Of a stretch of 64,000 nt of DNA, positions 31,549 to 43,196 are shown one piece after another (positions within the stretch are counted from its first letter, which is position 1; each line of letters opens with the position of its first letter). The DNA is taken from contig JANBRJ010000039.1 of NCBI GenBank assembly GCA_027577595.1, positions 1 to 64,000 on the forward strand, in the 5' to 3' direction. The position numbers were made by a program, and so were the translations under genes. The notes beneath the pieces were generated by a model. It was given only the letters and a program-made list of their open reading frames with translations, had not been told where the DNA came from and ran no database searches. The stretch is from Coemansia sp. RSA 487 (lineage: Eukaryota; Kickxellomycota; Kickxellomycetes; Kickxellales; Kickxellaceae).

Positions 31549-33696
31549 TCAATAGACAGAAACAGTACCGCTGGTCCTAGAACCGTCAAGGCTTCCCAGG
31601 AAACACTGCAGCTGTCTCATACTCCGCTGAATATCTGGTCGCGATACCACTTTTGATCCACCGAAATGTACAACCTTTTTCGCAAACTTGACAACGACAT
31701 ATACAAAAAGCACCGTTGACCCTGAGGGAGTGAGGAACCTGCCATCCAAACGGAAGGCTGCCAAGAACTCGGCCAAGGTCCACGACATCTCGACAAGCGA
31801 CGCAGCCAGTGCCTGTAGTGCAATGAATACTGGCTGGGTGCAGAGGTCGTTTCTGAGGTTCTGGGCGTCGAAAAGTGTGCTATCTATGGTGATGATGGTC
31901 TTTGTGAACGATAGCAGCTTTAGAATTCCTTCACAGGCCTGGGCAAGACGCAGTGCGCGGGACTCGAGCTGCTTCCCACGGTAAATGGTGGTGTTTGTTT
32001 GATCCCTCTGGGCTTGTTTGCCTGGATTAAGCGAAGTGTTGGTTAAAACAAACGGCTGGTTGGTTTTATGTTGTGTGTGTGCAGCCGACCGAAACTTATT
32101 ATTAGTCCATACTACGCACTCGGAGACTATAAACAGAACCTGCGGCGCCAACACTGGGAAGCAGCTACCACACAGGTTGGCACACTGTGAAGCAGCATGC
32201 AAAACTCGGTGGCTACACTGGTTCAACGCATCCGCACTGATATCTTCCTTGTTGTAGGCCGAGGCAGAGTTAGCGCGGCATTCGCAGACTCGGGCGATTC
32301 GCACCATACATTGTTCGGTAACCAATGCAAACCACTGACGCACTCGCAGCAACAAAAGTGTGTCCACTGGTAGCCCTATTGTCTTACATGCTAGTCCGTC
32401 CTGCGCTAAAATCTCGCGGTACATGAGCCTTTTTGTCCGCACAATGTCTTCGTACTGGGTGGTCATTTCGCCCAACGATGTGCTAAGTTCGGGTGCCGAT
32501 TGAAGGAGCCTGTACATATCCTCGGCCACACGCGACATCTGGACGATTCCCTGGATGAGTGGGAGTTCGTGCTGGAGATCTGGAAATATGGTGGGCAGAA
32601 ATGGAAATTGTCTCTGGTAAAGCCACTCGCCGATGCTGGCCAGCTCACAGCCTGCCTTGTAGAACTCTTGCAGCTGATCCCCCTGCAGTTCTGAAACCTG
32701 GACTGTTCCTCTAGAATGCGCCAACAGAGGCGGGATAATATGCTTGAGCCGTACTATTCGCTGATTTGTCTCATCCATCAGCATGTCAGAAGCTTGCTCA
32801 TTGTATGCCTGTCCGCGTGCCCACTGTTGTACAGCAGAATGGAGCATCTCTTCACTTCCGATATGTAGGCCCTGCGGATGGTGCGGCTGCAACAGAGACG
32901 CAAACGCACAGGATGACTTGAAATCCTCGTCCGGATCGGCTAAATGACTGCTTGAAAAGGCGGGGGATAGTGGTGTTGAGCTGTCTCCAGGATCCAGATC
33001 CATAGCAGAATGCATGCTATCATGTCCATGCAATGTTCGGTCGTTGGGTGATAGATTCTTCAATCCAGCTCTTGTCTTTTCGCGTGCCTTGAGCGATCTG
33101 CCAGCCATAAAATAATGCAACTCACGACCATGTTTTTCGTCGCTCTCAGGAGGAAATCCGATAGCTTGTGATATGGGAGATCCAGGCAGTGGCGAAGCAG
33201 AAGATGAGCCAGACGATGATGAGGAAGGCATAAAGCAGCTGGGTACATGCAACGTAGATGCTCGTGTGTCTGCGGATCCGATAGCATCAGCATACCCATT
33301 CTCTCCTAATGTACTGACTTTAGTATCCATCGAATCTTTCATCGCCCTGTTTGTGCTGCTCATCGACAGGCTGCGTGCAAACTGGCTTGACAATGCAGAC
33401 GTTATCTTGCGGCACTTTGCACTTTGCTTTGTTATTCCGCTGTTGGCAACTGCATACACGCCGCCGTTACCGCTGTTTATGCTCTCGCGTCGCCGTTTCA
33501 CTGGGGCGTCGCCGTGGGATTCTATATCGGAGACTGTGTCACTTGGTGTTCGGCGTGTATGTTTACGTGAGTCTAGCGTGCTTCTAACTGTTGAATTCAC
33601 GCGACTGGAAGGAAGCTCTGCATTCTCGCCTAAAAGAGCATTTTCCAATGTGGCTAGTGCTGTGCTGACCGATTCTACCCAGACATTGCTATCCAT
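31549..33696 (-). CDS. Unrecognised 715-aa protein
   Basis: This is a long single-exon frame with an ATG at 33,696. I do not recognise the family. Residues 1-270 are Ser-rich and disordered with a basic patch (APVKRRRESI). A helical region runs from about 280 to 560, with 'GCELASIGEWLYQRQFPFLP' then TIFPDL, 'LPLIQGIVQMSRVAEDMYRL', 'KRLMYREILAQDGLACKTIG' then LPVDTLLLLRVRQWF. Many cysteines occur in the 'CMVRIARVCECR' and 'ASQCANLCGSC' parts. A second helical part ends in a basic hydrophobic segment ('LFVYVVVKFAKKVVHFGG'). Codon use and the lack of stops over 2.1 kb show it is a real gene. A minus-strand donor at about 33,976 suggests a leader intron. Nuclear location is a guess from the KRRR patch. 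Confidence 0.8.
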   Translation of the reverse strand: MDSNVWVESVSTALATLENALLGENAELPSSRVNSTVRSTLDSRKHTRRTPSDTVSDIESHGDAPVKRRRESINSGNGGVYAVANSGITKQSAKCRKITSALSSQFARSLSMSSTNRAMKDSMDTKVSTLGENGYADAIGSADTRASTLHVPSCFMPSSSSSGSSSASPLPGSPISQAIGFPPESDEKHGRELHYFMAGRSLKAREKTRAGLKNLSPNDRTLHGHDSMHSAMDLDPGDSSTPLSPAFSSSHLADPDEDFKSSCAFASLLQPHHPQGLHIGSEEMLHSAVQQWARGQAYNEQASDMLMDETNQRIVRLKHIIPPLLAHSRGTVQVSELQGDQLQEFYKAGCELASIGEWLYQRQFPFLPTIFPDLQHELPLIQGIVQMSRVAEDMYRLLQSAPELSTSLGEMTTQYEDIVRTKRLMYREILAQDGLACKTIGLPVDTLLLLRVRQWFALVTEQCMVRIARVCECRANSASAYNKEDISADALNQCSHRVLHAASQCANLCGSCFPVLAPQVLFIVSECVVWTNNKFRSAAHTQHKTNQPFVLTNTSLNPGKQAQRDQTNTTIYRGKQLESRALRLAQACEGILKLLSFTKTIITIDSTLFDAQNLRNDLCTQPVFIALQALAASLVEMSWTLAEFLAAFRLDGRFLTPSGSTVLFVYVVVKFAKKVVHFGGSKVVSRPDIQRSMRQLQCFLGSLDGSRTSGTVSVY

Positions 33697-34053
33697 TCCA
33701 GCGGATTTCCCTATGCTTGTATTGTTAAAAGCCTACTGGGTAAAATAAAAGAGTCGAATAAACAGAACAAAATCAGAGAAATGTCGGAGAAAAAGAAGGG
33801 AAAAAGTAAACAAAAGCTAATGCAAACAGAAAAGAGAAAAGCTTTGGTTTCTCTAAACATGAAGCATCAGCGCTGCGGAAAATCGACAATCGTTCGTAGC
33901 CCCGATCCGACCAAATATTTAACGCCTCTTGCAAAAAAGGTGCTAAAGTCGGTGGTTGAATAATATTCCTAAGCGAGCTTACCACACTTGTGGCAGTAGC
34001 ACGCATCAGCCAACACTCAATGGATCGAGAACTCTTGGTAACTAAAACGTGGG
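33697..34053. other. Short intergenic region with possible leader exon of the 715-aa gene
   Basis: This 357 bp stretch lies between two minus-strand genes. It is purine-rich on the plus strand at 33,740-33,850. A minus-strand 5' splice site (GTAAGC, starting near 33,980) could open an intron in the leader of the gene at 31.5-33.7 kb, but the joined reading hits a stop, so it is non-coding if used. Confidence 0.35.
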
Positions 34054-37000
34054 CTATCTTTGGTATTTGGGAGTGTGCTCCCTTGATTGTTGTGGCGACG
34101 ATGGCGACATTGACGATGTTGGTGTATCTCGCATTGCTCTGTCGGGCTGCACCACTACCATGCTTTGCGATCGACTATGGCTGGAAGCAACATACCCTTT
34201 GTTGGTAGGATCTTTTCCCTTTGATGCAGAACTACGTGTGCCCTTTGGTCTTCCAACGCGGTTGACTACAGATCAGCAGAATATTAAAAAGAATAACATT
34301 CGAACCTCAGTATCGCTTAAAGCCAAAACTAGCATGTATATGTCTTATAAATAAACAGCTAGAGTTTGATATTGTAGCAATTCATGCGTACTTACCAGTC
34401 GAGTCTTGCTTGTAAAAGTTATGGAGATACTCCCCATATTGCTACGATTGCAAAAAGGCATTAGTTTCACAAGGAAGCATACCATTTAGCGACTTGTTTG
34501 AAAGCACTATTATGCTTTGAGGACACTGGCTTCATATTACAAATAGATACCGTTCACAACATTACCTTGTACTCCAGTGTCTGCTCGTACGCCGCCATCT
34601 TGCGCAGGTACTCTTCCTTGTCTCTATTTGACTGTTCAAAGTATTTTACGCGCAAATCCTCACTCAGCTCAGCCCAGCGCTTACTGTGGATCTTGGACAT
34701 GTCCGAAAATGGAATGTCTTGACCATGCAGCTCACGGTTCACGTCGTCACGAAAGAGCTGGTACGCCGATCGCCACTTTTCAGGCGCGTTTGGATCCTTT
34801 TTTGGGTGGCGGCGGTATGTGCGCCTTGGTGACTGAGATGATATTGGCGACTGGGGCGATTGGGGTGAATGCGGAGACTGAGGAATGGCAGCCGGTCGTG
34901 AGTATGGGGAACGTGGTTCCGCCCGAGAAGCCCGCCGCCTGCTTGACGATGTGCCAGTGTGTGATGCTGTAGCTGTTGATGACGTTGACGTGATAGACGG
35001 ACCTCTTGCTCGCTGCTGCATCGACGGACTCTGCATGACGTCTGCAATCGACGAGACTGGTAGCTGGTATGGTCCTGAGAACGGCGATGTTGGAGAAGCA
35101 CGTGTCTTTCTGGGCGAAGATGTGTCCGTTGATGCTGATGCTGGCTGAAGCCGATAAGATATGCTTTCGCTGGATCCTGGTTTCTGCTGCTGCTGCTGCT
35201 GTAGTTGTACTGCCGTTGCCGGCTGATCCTGGGATACAAATGTGTTTATATATGGTGGTCTTAATGTACTAGACATCCTTCTTCCTCCAGCTCGGGTCAG
35301 TGAATCGCTTGCCAGAGAATGCGACGCCAAATTATGCTGTTGCGTTGTTTGCTTTTGCAGTGACTGTTGGTGTAAAGATGACAGTGTTTGGATCTTTGGA
35401 GTCTGGCTAGCACAAGGCGTACCTGGTGCGGGCGAATGGGCGTGCAGACTGGGTGATTGTCCAGCCGAGATGTCTGATGGAGGCATTGGAAACGGAACCA
35501 TTTGGCGTGAAGGGAATGGAGGCTTTGAGCCAATGTCATGTTTTTTTTGCTGATCAATTGAGGTATGTTGTTGTTCTTGCTGTTGCTGTTGTTGCTGGCG
35601 GGGATGTGGTGAGTAGCGGCGTATATAATGCGGATAGACAGGGCTGTATTGCTGCATTTGCACTGGTGATATGTGCTGCTGCCTCTTTTCGGTTGGAGAA
35701 CTGGGCTGACCTTGTTGAATTCCAATGGATTGTGGACGTGGTCGATGAAGGTAAGCCGTCAGCGGTTCAGTTTCTTCCAGCGATGATGAAGGAGCGGCTT
35801 CCATCGACTGCTGTGCGGGTTGAATGGCTAGCATCGGAGATGTAATTGGCGGCAGATCTCTAGAAAAGCGTAGCGGGTTGACAAGCTCTAATGCTCTTCT
35901 TTGAATAAACTATAAACACGATCGTTATTGGTTATAGTGCACAAGCTGTTGTTAGTAGCCACATTGCCATATGGCCAAAGGAAATCAGCGTTCCTTTCCA
36001 CTCAGAATAATTGGCAAAAAAGCAGATAGTGTAACTTTTCTCCCCTTTCAGATCAATAAGGAATTGTACACATGTTTCCATTATGTCGGAGTATGAGCAG
36101 CAGAGGCAGTATCGCTGAGTAAAAAATAGAATGTAATAATGCGTTCAATAAATGCGTGTGAGCGCTGCAACATGAAGTTCTTGAAGCAGCCACATGTAGC
36201 ATGGGAAGTTGCTATTCAAAATCCTTCGCACACGCCATTCTACACACGGTTCACGCTGGCAATGGTAACAAAAAGGCAGAGAGAAAAATTGGCCGGGATA
36301 ATGCCCTTTTGCATGCAGAGCACATACAAGGCAAAACTGCTGTTGCAAAGATTGAGGCTGTTTACAATGTGACATTTATATAAGAGCATTCGGCATATAA
36401 CAGAATGACACGATGTGCAGAAAATCAAATGCTGAGCAGCAAAAGCCAAAAAAAATTTTATCGGACAATGTAAATTTGGCAGCAATCAATAAAGCCTCCT
36501 CATCTAAAGGACGTTGGGTATGAGAACAGCAGTTTTGCGAGCCTCGGCTAGGGATAATAAGCATTGTCCCTAGGGAGGATATATGTCCAAGCACAAGTGA
36601 CGTAGAAATAAATATAAAGTTCCCCTGAAATGCGGAATGATACAAAATACCACACACGTAACCAGAAATTTGCAGGAGAGGGGAGAGAAGGGAGACACTA
36701 GATAAGCGCAATTTTTGCAGTTGTATTCTGAGGAGCATTGTTTGCTGTTGAATATGCTGTGAGGAGAAAATAAAAGAGTGCATGTGTGTGAGAGCGAAAA
36801 AAAAGCGAATTCTCAATGGCTTGGAGTAATGAATAAAAGCTTTAAATAGATAAACAAATAAAGGAACAAGGGGGAATAGTTCTATTTGTCGACTTACTCT
36901 TCGGTGGCCACGTTTGACGTCCAATGCTTCGAAATCGGATTCTTGGATATCTGCAATCTAAACGTGCCAAGTAAGAAAAATAGCGCCACCACGCGTAGTC

Positions 37001-37411
37001 ATACATTCAATAAAAAATACCACAGAATGGATGACAGAAAAATAATAAGAATCCGTTGGTTTAGCTTTCAATTTCCAGAGCCCGAAAATAGGATTAGTTG
37101 GATACAGGCTGCACGGATGTCAGGGGGCATCCTTGAAGTCAGCTAGATGCACTGCCACATTTGTGCTTGCACATGCAAATGCATGTATGCAAACATGCCT
37201 CTAACGAGCAACTGATTAGAAAGTATCCAAGTTATGCACCTAAACAGCTATTTCGTCATTTCGACAATTGCTTTACAACGTATTCCATGGCAACATTCTA
37301 TATACATACCGACTCTATACACTCAAAGCCTTCGCGACAAAAAGCTTCATGGTATTTCAACATATCGATTCTTTTCAGGAATTCGTATACCTCCCCATTT
37401 GGCGGTTCCAT
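34054..37411 (-). CDS. SAM + HMG-box + AT-hook-like DNA-binding protein
   Basis: Five exons on the minus strand are proposed: 37411-37310, 36957-36898, 35909-34566, 34441-34396 and 34265-34054, giving 587 aa. All joins are GT-AG and in frame. Exons 1-3 assemble a SAM domain: 'VYEFLKRIDMLKYHEAFCRE', then GFECIES|IADIQESDFEALDVKRGHRR|FIQRR (split over three exons). A 350-residue Gln/Ser/Pro-rich low-complexity middle follows. The HMG box (about residues 425-498) reads 'DPNAPEKWRSAYQLFRDDVN', 'IPFSDMSKIHSKRWAELSED' and 'YFEQSNRDKEEYLRKMAAYE'. The last exon has an AT-hook-like 'GRPKGTR' (522-528). Upstream of the ATG the frame stays open for 15 codons to a strong 3' splice site at 37,457 with a long pyrimidine tract, so a further upstream exon is likely. 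It probably bends or binds DNA in the nucleus as a regulator. The stop in exon 5 is the first reached and is less certain. Confidence 0.82.
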
Positions 37412-37456
37412 TATCGGCCACGGCGGTCGCAGATCTACTGACAAAGATGCTTTAAC

Positions 37457-40400
37457 CTACCAATTCAAACACAAAAAGCAAAAAAGGCGAAAAAGGCCAT
37501 TAGCTGAGTGACCGCGAAATTTAGAAATAACATGGGAAAGTGATACAGTTTTTCAGGACGTAAATTATATAGAAAAAAGCAAGACCGAAAGTGCCTTCTT
37601 TGATACTGACAGTATTGCAAAAGAGCGGCATAGACAGCGAGTAGCTTGGTGGGTGTTATGTGCTACACTGTTCTCCTCTTAAACACTATTTTGCTCCTTT
37701 CCAATTGCCAGTCAACAATCTTAAAGGAGCGAGTTATAGGTGATGGTAAAGCCGGAAAGCTGTTTAAAAAGTGGATGGTACAAATAATGGTAATATACAA
37801 GTAAACTCTGTGGAAAGAGCACAACTGAAAAGAGTTATTGAAGCTATTAAACACATAGGAGCAATAATCATTATAAAATATAAACAGAACAAAAAGTGTA
37901 AAAGATATACAAGCCTAAATTTACGGAAGAGACAAAAAGGAGCAATTGTACATTTTTGTGCTTTTCGAGATGGAAAAATACTCTGGGAACCGACAATTCA
38001 CCGCATAAATTGAGACACCAGTGGCATATCCACACTCACTTGTAAAGTATGCGCTTTTTTGAGATTGTGGCCAGCACAGTGAATGAAGGGGAAACAAAAA
38101 TGGAAAAAGTATGGCGGGAAGGCTTAGTTCCCAAAACACCGCTACTACACCCTCATGTGGTATCGGATAGTCGACCCGTTTGGTGCACCGGCGGGCAGGA
38201 ATACAAGTAGCATGACAGCAGAACAAAAAGTGGCGAATTGGCCATGATACCAAGCAGCACCTTTCTTCTTTTCCACAAAGCACATGAGCCTTGCGTGAAA
38301 TTTTTGTGTTATATTTGCTTTATCTCATTCATTTTGGAAATTAAGTTGTGCAGAATTGCGCTTGGCCAGAAGCTACTGTATATGTCGGAAGCGTAAAGCT
38401 TGTATGTGCAATTGGAATTAAGGATATACACTTACAAACTGGATGAATTAGAGGACTTGTAATTTCTTCAGCCAATATACGATAAACACACAAAAAGAGA
38501 TTAGATAGAGGATTATTGCTCAAAAACTAAACAACACTCGGGTCTACAGAGCTAAATGGGGAAATCGGACACAGGATTGTACCTAGAAATGAACAGTATG
38601 CTACAAATAGAGGCTATCACAAATATGGATAAAGGCGTTACAAAAGAAAAAAACAAAATTACGTGAAATGAAAGGAGAATAGGCAAGAGCGGCAAATACC
38701 CGCAATATGAGCTTTGCCGAGGAAAATGATAATGCTCATGATCCTCGAAAAACACGCATTGGACAAATACAAGCCTGTTTAGACTGAATGTTCCTATTGC
38801 TTCCATTACCAACAGTGCTATCTATGTTGGGGAGGGGGTTTAGAAATACCTAGCTTGTAAGTTAGCGACGAATCAATAACATACAGGGTCGACAATGCAA
38901 ACAAAAAAGAGAAATCAAAAGGTGTGGGACTTGAATTACACGTCAAAACCTAAAATCCCTCGGGTCCTTTGTGCACCCCCTGGATATCGTATCCTGACCA
39001 TACCCCCCTGGGTTTTGCATATTCCACGCACACCAATTGCAACACAAAAATCCATACATGTATTCCACAGATTGCAATAGAAAAGACAAACAATCAATTG
39101 CAGATAAATGCTTTGTTTACCCTCGCCATCCACACACCCCTTTGTTTTTTATAACATTTGCGTATACGCGTGTCAACCGCCAGTACAATGGAAATGACTT
39201 TCCACGTCCTTTAAACCGAGCATTTTGGTATAGTTGGGCAATTGTCATTTGATACGATATTGACAAGAAATCCTGCCCAAATCTTGTCACTTTGTCCCTT
39301 TGCCAGAAATACGCAGTAATATCCAGTCAAATAAGCCAAGGTCATTATACCATGTTAATAAAATAGGGACCGAGCTCAATAGTTTTACATTGTTCCTTGA
39401 TGGATTTTTCGCTGCTATTGACATTGCGTATGGATAATAACCGCAATCCTTTTTACCCTGTGCAAATAAGCGCGCGTTTCTGTTTCTGATTCCCCAGGTA
39501 TACTATTGCAATAACCCTCCCCACAGCCTAGCACTAACCACTAACCTTTGACATTGTCACATTGTACTGATGTTGTGGAAAATGTGGACTGGAAAGCCAA
39601 AGAACCTGACCTAGAAACCTAAAATTTACTTTTTCCGCTGGCCAAGCAAGCAGGTGGTTTGGTATTTTTGTGTCACAGCATTAAACCTCACATGGAACAT
39701 TGCGGTAAAATGCAGGTACATGTGAACGGATTGTAGGGATATTTGGTTGAATGTTCAGTTTTTTTTTGAGCGATGAGGGAGCAAGCGCAATCCAAACATG
39801 ACAATTTCATATTTATTTCGGTGGTTGTGGCGTTTCTACTTGACAAAAAACAGTTCGCGATAACTGCACAGAATACTGTAACCTTTTGTATCAACAACAA
39901 AGGCAAAAAGCGAGTGCACCGTATTATCCCAATAGTATTATCGTGACTGCAGTAAAAAAAAAAGAATCTACATATAATGGACCTGATTTTTCATGCGGCA
40001 CTATGGCTTGACCATTACTGCTTTTTATTAACGCCATGATAGGGAGACAAGTCAAGATCTTCTGGCCAACATTGGCGTAATACCTCATGATGTGCAAGGT
40101 AATTGTTGCTTATGATTTTGTCGTTGTGAAAATATAAACAATAGCATTTACTTTAGCTAGTAACTGCTGTTGCCAAATTAAGGTACAGTACAAAAAGCCA
40201 AGCGTCAAAAATGCATGCTTTTTCCGTGGCTAAAAGAGGGAGGAGCAAGTGAGCAAGGAGATGAAAGTTTTGAATGACCATTTTGTATTTTTCGCCTACA
40301 ATATACCAAGAATAAATGAAAAGGGGGATTCAGGGGAAGCGAGGTTATTGCCACAACAGTGATTTTGGGGTCAGTGGTTGTTTCTCGGGCATCTGCGTAA

Positions 40401-40778
40401 ACATATGTCAACTGCATTTGGAAAACATGTGGAGCACAAGCGGTTGAATCACCAAGCATGCAGCATCCGAACTTGTTTACAACAAGGGAAGTATTTGTTG
40501 CATTTGGAAAAGTGTTGCGGCCATATTATCGCCAATTACAAAATAGAGGATAGAATCCTGTTTTGGGTATTTCTCTCCAGCCTGCATGCACCTTGAATGC
40601 ACTGTATGGAATATGGTGCATATGCAGGCAAATCCACATTCATATTGTCCTATCAACAAAAAAAACAAAAACAATTCAGCTAAATAAAAAATGTTTGCCA
40701 TAGCCGATTTATTCAGACAAGACAAGACGCTAGTGCTCACCTTCTCCTCCTATTCACTCCGTCCAGTGGACCTGACCA
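37457..40778. other. Gene-free 3.3 kb stretch
   Basis: No protein family, RNA gene or transposon is recognised on either strand. Stops are frequent, and the open runs (for example 37,921-38,283 minus, 39,037-39,252 plus) read as random sequence. Part may be promoter, leader intron or missing first exon of the SAM-HMG gene. The right end would hold the 3' end of the carboxypeptidase transcript. It is the longest empty stretch in the window. Confidence 0.5.
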
Positions 40779-42677
40779 TCAGGCCGAGGTGTTTCCGACA
40801 GATTTCAAAAACCGCGCTACCATATCGAGGCACGCCTCTGGCTGATCACCAGGTGTCATATGGCCAGCATCGAGCACCACTCGGTGCGTCAGCAACCCAC
40901 CACTCCGCTCGTACCCGGCGAGTTCCTTCTGCAGCCACCATTGTTGCCGATCCGCATGGGCAAACAAATGCTTGTTCTTCCACTCCAGCTCATTGATCCA
41001 CAGCGTGTTGCCTGCCACACCATCGCGGAAGTCGAATTGTCCTTGCGCGAGCTGCACCGGAAGGCCCTTTTCGAGCAGGTACGGGAACAGAGGCGCAGAT
41101 GTGCGCATAATGTCCTTGGTCAGATAGTAGTAGACACCCCAGTCCTTTCCGTACGCGGTGTCCTCGGAGTGCAGCGCCTTGCGCACCACCGGGTGGTTGA
41201 GGCCCCTGTCCAGATACGTACGCTTGTACTGGTGGTTGCGCTTCCGCACATCGTACCAATTGACGCCGCCTGTCACATTCCTGTAGTAGTCAAACATAAG
41301 CAGGCGTGCAGAGCCCGCAGCTTCCAGATCGCCATCCAGCAAATGATTCAGCGCCTTGAATGCCAGTAGATCAACCGTGTCCGCCTGGTCTGCATCCAAT
41401 AGCCCCCATGTGAACCCAAGAGTGCCGTGCGCCAAGATCTGCAGCACTGGATGCACCCAGCTGTTGCCAATGGACACGCCGCGCATATTTATTGGCAGCT
41501 CTGTTGCGCTGTCCTGAACTAGTTCGTTCATCTGTACAAAGTACGCTGCGATCGCAGGCACGAATTTGCCGCCATACGATTCACTGAAGATATAAAACTC
41601 ACGCCTCCGCAGCTCTGGACGTATGGCGTAGAACTTTTGCATGAACGTCCACATATCTTTGCCAACTGCACGCATGTTTGTCACATATCCGTCAGCAAAG
41701 TCGCCAGACTCGTCGGCAGAGAGCCCGATTTTCTCCCACACACTCCTGTTGTGGCCGCCGCTGCGGGGAGCGGCGGCGGTATCATAGCCGTTGTTTACGA
41801 GGTACGGGTCGTCCACAATAAACTGTACCGGTATGGCCAGATCTCTAGGACGACCAGACTCGACGTACATCTTGTATCTGTTGATGTGTGGCGCAAGAGG
41901 ATTCATCCCAAATGCCTGCGACTCGCGGGCACCGATGATCTTTTCTAGCCTGCTAGCAAACCGCAGCTTTGTGTTGGACCAGTCCCTGGATGGGCTTGTC
42001 AGATGCTGAAGGGCCGCGCGGGCCTCCGAGACTGCAAGCTCTGCCGAAACGGGGGACTTTATGTACGAGTACTGGTTGACATCGCCCGGATAAGAAGCTC
42101 TCCACTCGTCAACTACGTGCTTGGGCATCTTACTTGCGAGTGGAAACAGGTCATCGAGCGCAAGGCTTTTCTGCGGTGTCACCGAGCTGAACCCGGTGCC
42201 CGCTGGCTGGTCAACAACGAGCAGGTCGTACTCGTTGGCCCAGGACACGTTGCGTCTAAAGAACTCGCCATCGTCTGTTAGCTCGAGCGGACCGAGCTCC
42301 GTGAACAGTCCGATCATTGAGCTTGACCCGGGTCCGCCCTGGATCCACAGAACCAACGGCGGCTCGGCTACCTTGGGCGTGATAGCCGGAAAGTACCAGT
42401 AGAACAGCTTTGCCTCGCCGTTTTCGGCTGGGTCAGCAGCAGACAATTTCCAGCTGCGCACCGGTATGTGTCCCGCGTAGCTTTCATGCAGGGGCTGCTC
42501 GCCGTTCTTGTAAGGTAGTCCGCGCACACGGTCCTCATTAAACCCCGTCGAACCATCAGCCCTTGCACTGCTGCTTAGACCCAGCGCCAGTACAAGCGCT
42601 ATACCTGCTGCAGTCACAGTTTTGCGACCCAAGGAAGAGCCTGGACTGTTGTTTATGTGCAAATTCCAAAGCTTCAT
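40779..42677 (-). CDS. Serine carboxypeptidase (S10) with a large insertion
   Basis: This 632-aa secreted or vacuolar peptidase would remove C-terminal residues. An N-terminal anchor/signal lies at about residues 21-41 (VTAAGIALVLALGLSSSARA). S10 landmarks are 'PLVLWIQGGPGSSSMIGLF' (108-126), 'LLVVDQPAGTGFS' (152-164), the nucleophile Ser367 in 'FSESYGGKF', Asp549 in 'GQFDFRDGVAG' and His606 in 'AGHMTPGDQP'. The nucleophile motif has Ser where most relatives have Gly (GESYGG). Between GTGFS and Ser367 there are about 200 residues, whereas the family usually has 40-50, so about 150 extra residues sit beside the active site. The ATG at 42,677 is used; the longer frame begins with TTG. The closest type is vitellogenic-carboxypeptidase-like. 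It is a single exon with strongly G/C-biased third positions. Confidence 0.92.
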   Translation of the reverse strand: MKLWNLHINNSPGSSLGRKTVTAAGIALVLALGLSSSARADGSTGFNEDRVRGLPYKNGEQPLHESYAGHIPVRSWKLSAADPAENGEAKLFYWYFPAITPKVAEPPLVLWIQGGPGSSSMIGLFTELGPLELTDDGEFFRRNVSWANEYDLLVVDQPAGTGFSSVTPQKSLALDDLFPLASKMPKHVVDEWRASYPGDVNQYSYIKSPVSAELAVSEARAALQHLTSPSRDWSNTKLRFASRLEKIIGARESQAFGMNPLAPHINRYKMYVESGRPRDLAIPVQFIVDDPYLVNNGYDTAAAPRSGGHNRSVWEKIGLSADESGDFADGYVTNMRAVGKDMWTFMQKFYAIRPELRRREFYIFSESYGGKFVPAIAAYFVQMNELVQDSATELPINMRGVSIGNSWVHPVLQILAHGTLGFTWGLLDADQADTVDLLAFKALNHLLDGDLEAAGSARLLMFDYYRNVTGGVNWYDVRKRNHQYKRTYLDRGLNHPVVRKALHSEDTAYGKDWGVYYYLTKDIMRTSAPLFPYLLEKGLPVQLAQGQFDFRDGVAGNTLWINELEWKNKHLFAHADRQQWWLQKELAGYERSGGLLTHRVVLDAGHMTPGDQPEACLDMVARFLKSVGNTSA

Positions 42678-43196
42678 TCGGATGTTAATGAATACCAAGA
42701 AGAAGTAAGCAAAGCAACAATAACAATTGTAGAAAAATAAGAAAAATAATTAAAAGCAGGAAGAAAATCCCAGGGAGAAGACTGCTTGCAAAAAGCGAGG
42801 GATATGGACTGTAATGAAAAAACGTGCAAGCCATCCGTTGCATGCTTCCTTTTGGAACTTTGTCAGTGCATTGAATCTTCTCAAGCATGAGAGAACGCTA
42901 GTGTGCCTTTTAAACTCCGAAGAAATAAACAACACATGCTTTAAAGAGCTAATTATAATTGTAGCCAAACACTGTATGTCATAATGCTGTTCAAAGCACT
43001 AATCGGTATGTAAATTAAGCTGCTATATCGTATTGAAAAAGCAGCTACATCCAAGATAGTCCCAGCCTCGACTCTGTAAAACAATGGGCTGAGGATATAT
43101 GTATCCCTGGCGCGCTGTTCTAAACCATTTGTCGTTATTTAAACTTGAAGCATGATGGGACTGGCTCAATCTCTCTAGTTTGCAAAGGCTGTTTGC
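42678..43196. other. Intergenic region upstream of the carboxypeptidase
   Basis: This 519 bp stretch lies between two minus-strand genes. It is purine-rich on the plus strand at 42,700-42,780 (a minus-strand pyrimidine tract before the carboxypeptidase start). No gene is seen. Confidence 0.5.

Noticed and set aside
33781-33963. Small basic plus-strand frame (60 aa, starts MSEKKKGKSKQK)
   Set aside because: It is a translation of the purine-rich tract upstream of the minus-strand 715-aa gene; composition alone explains the lysines.
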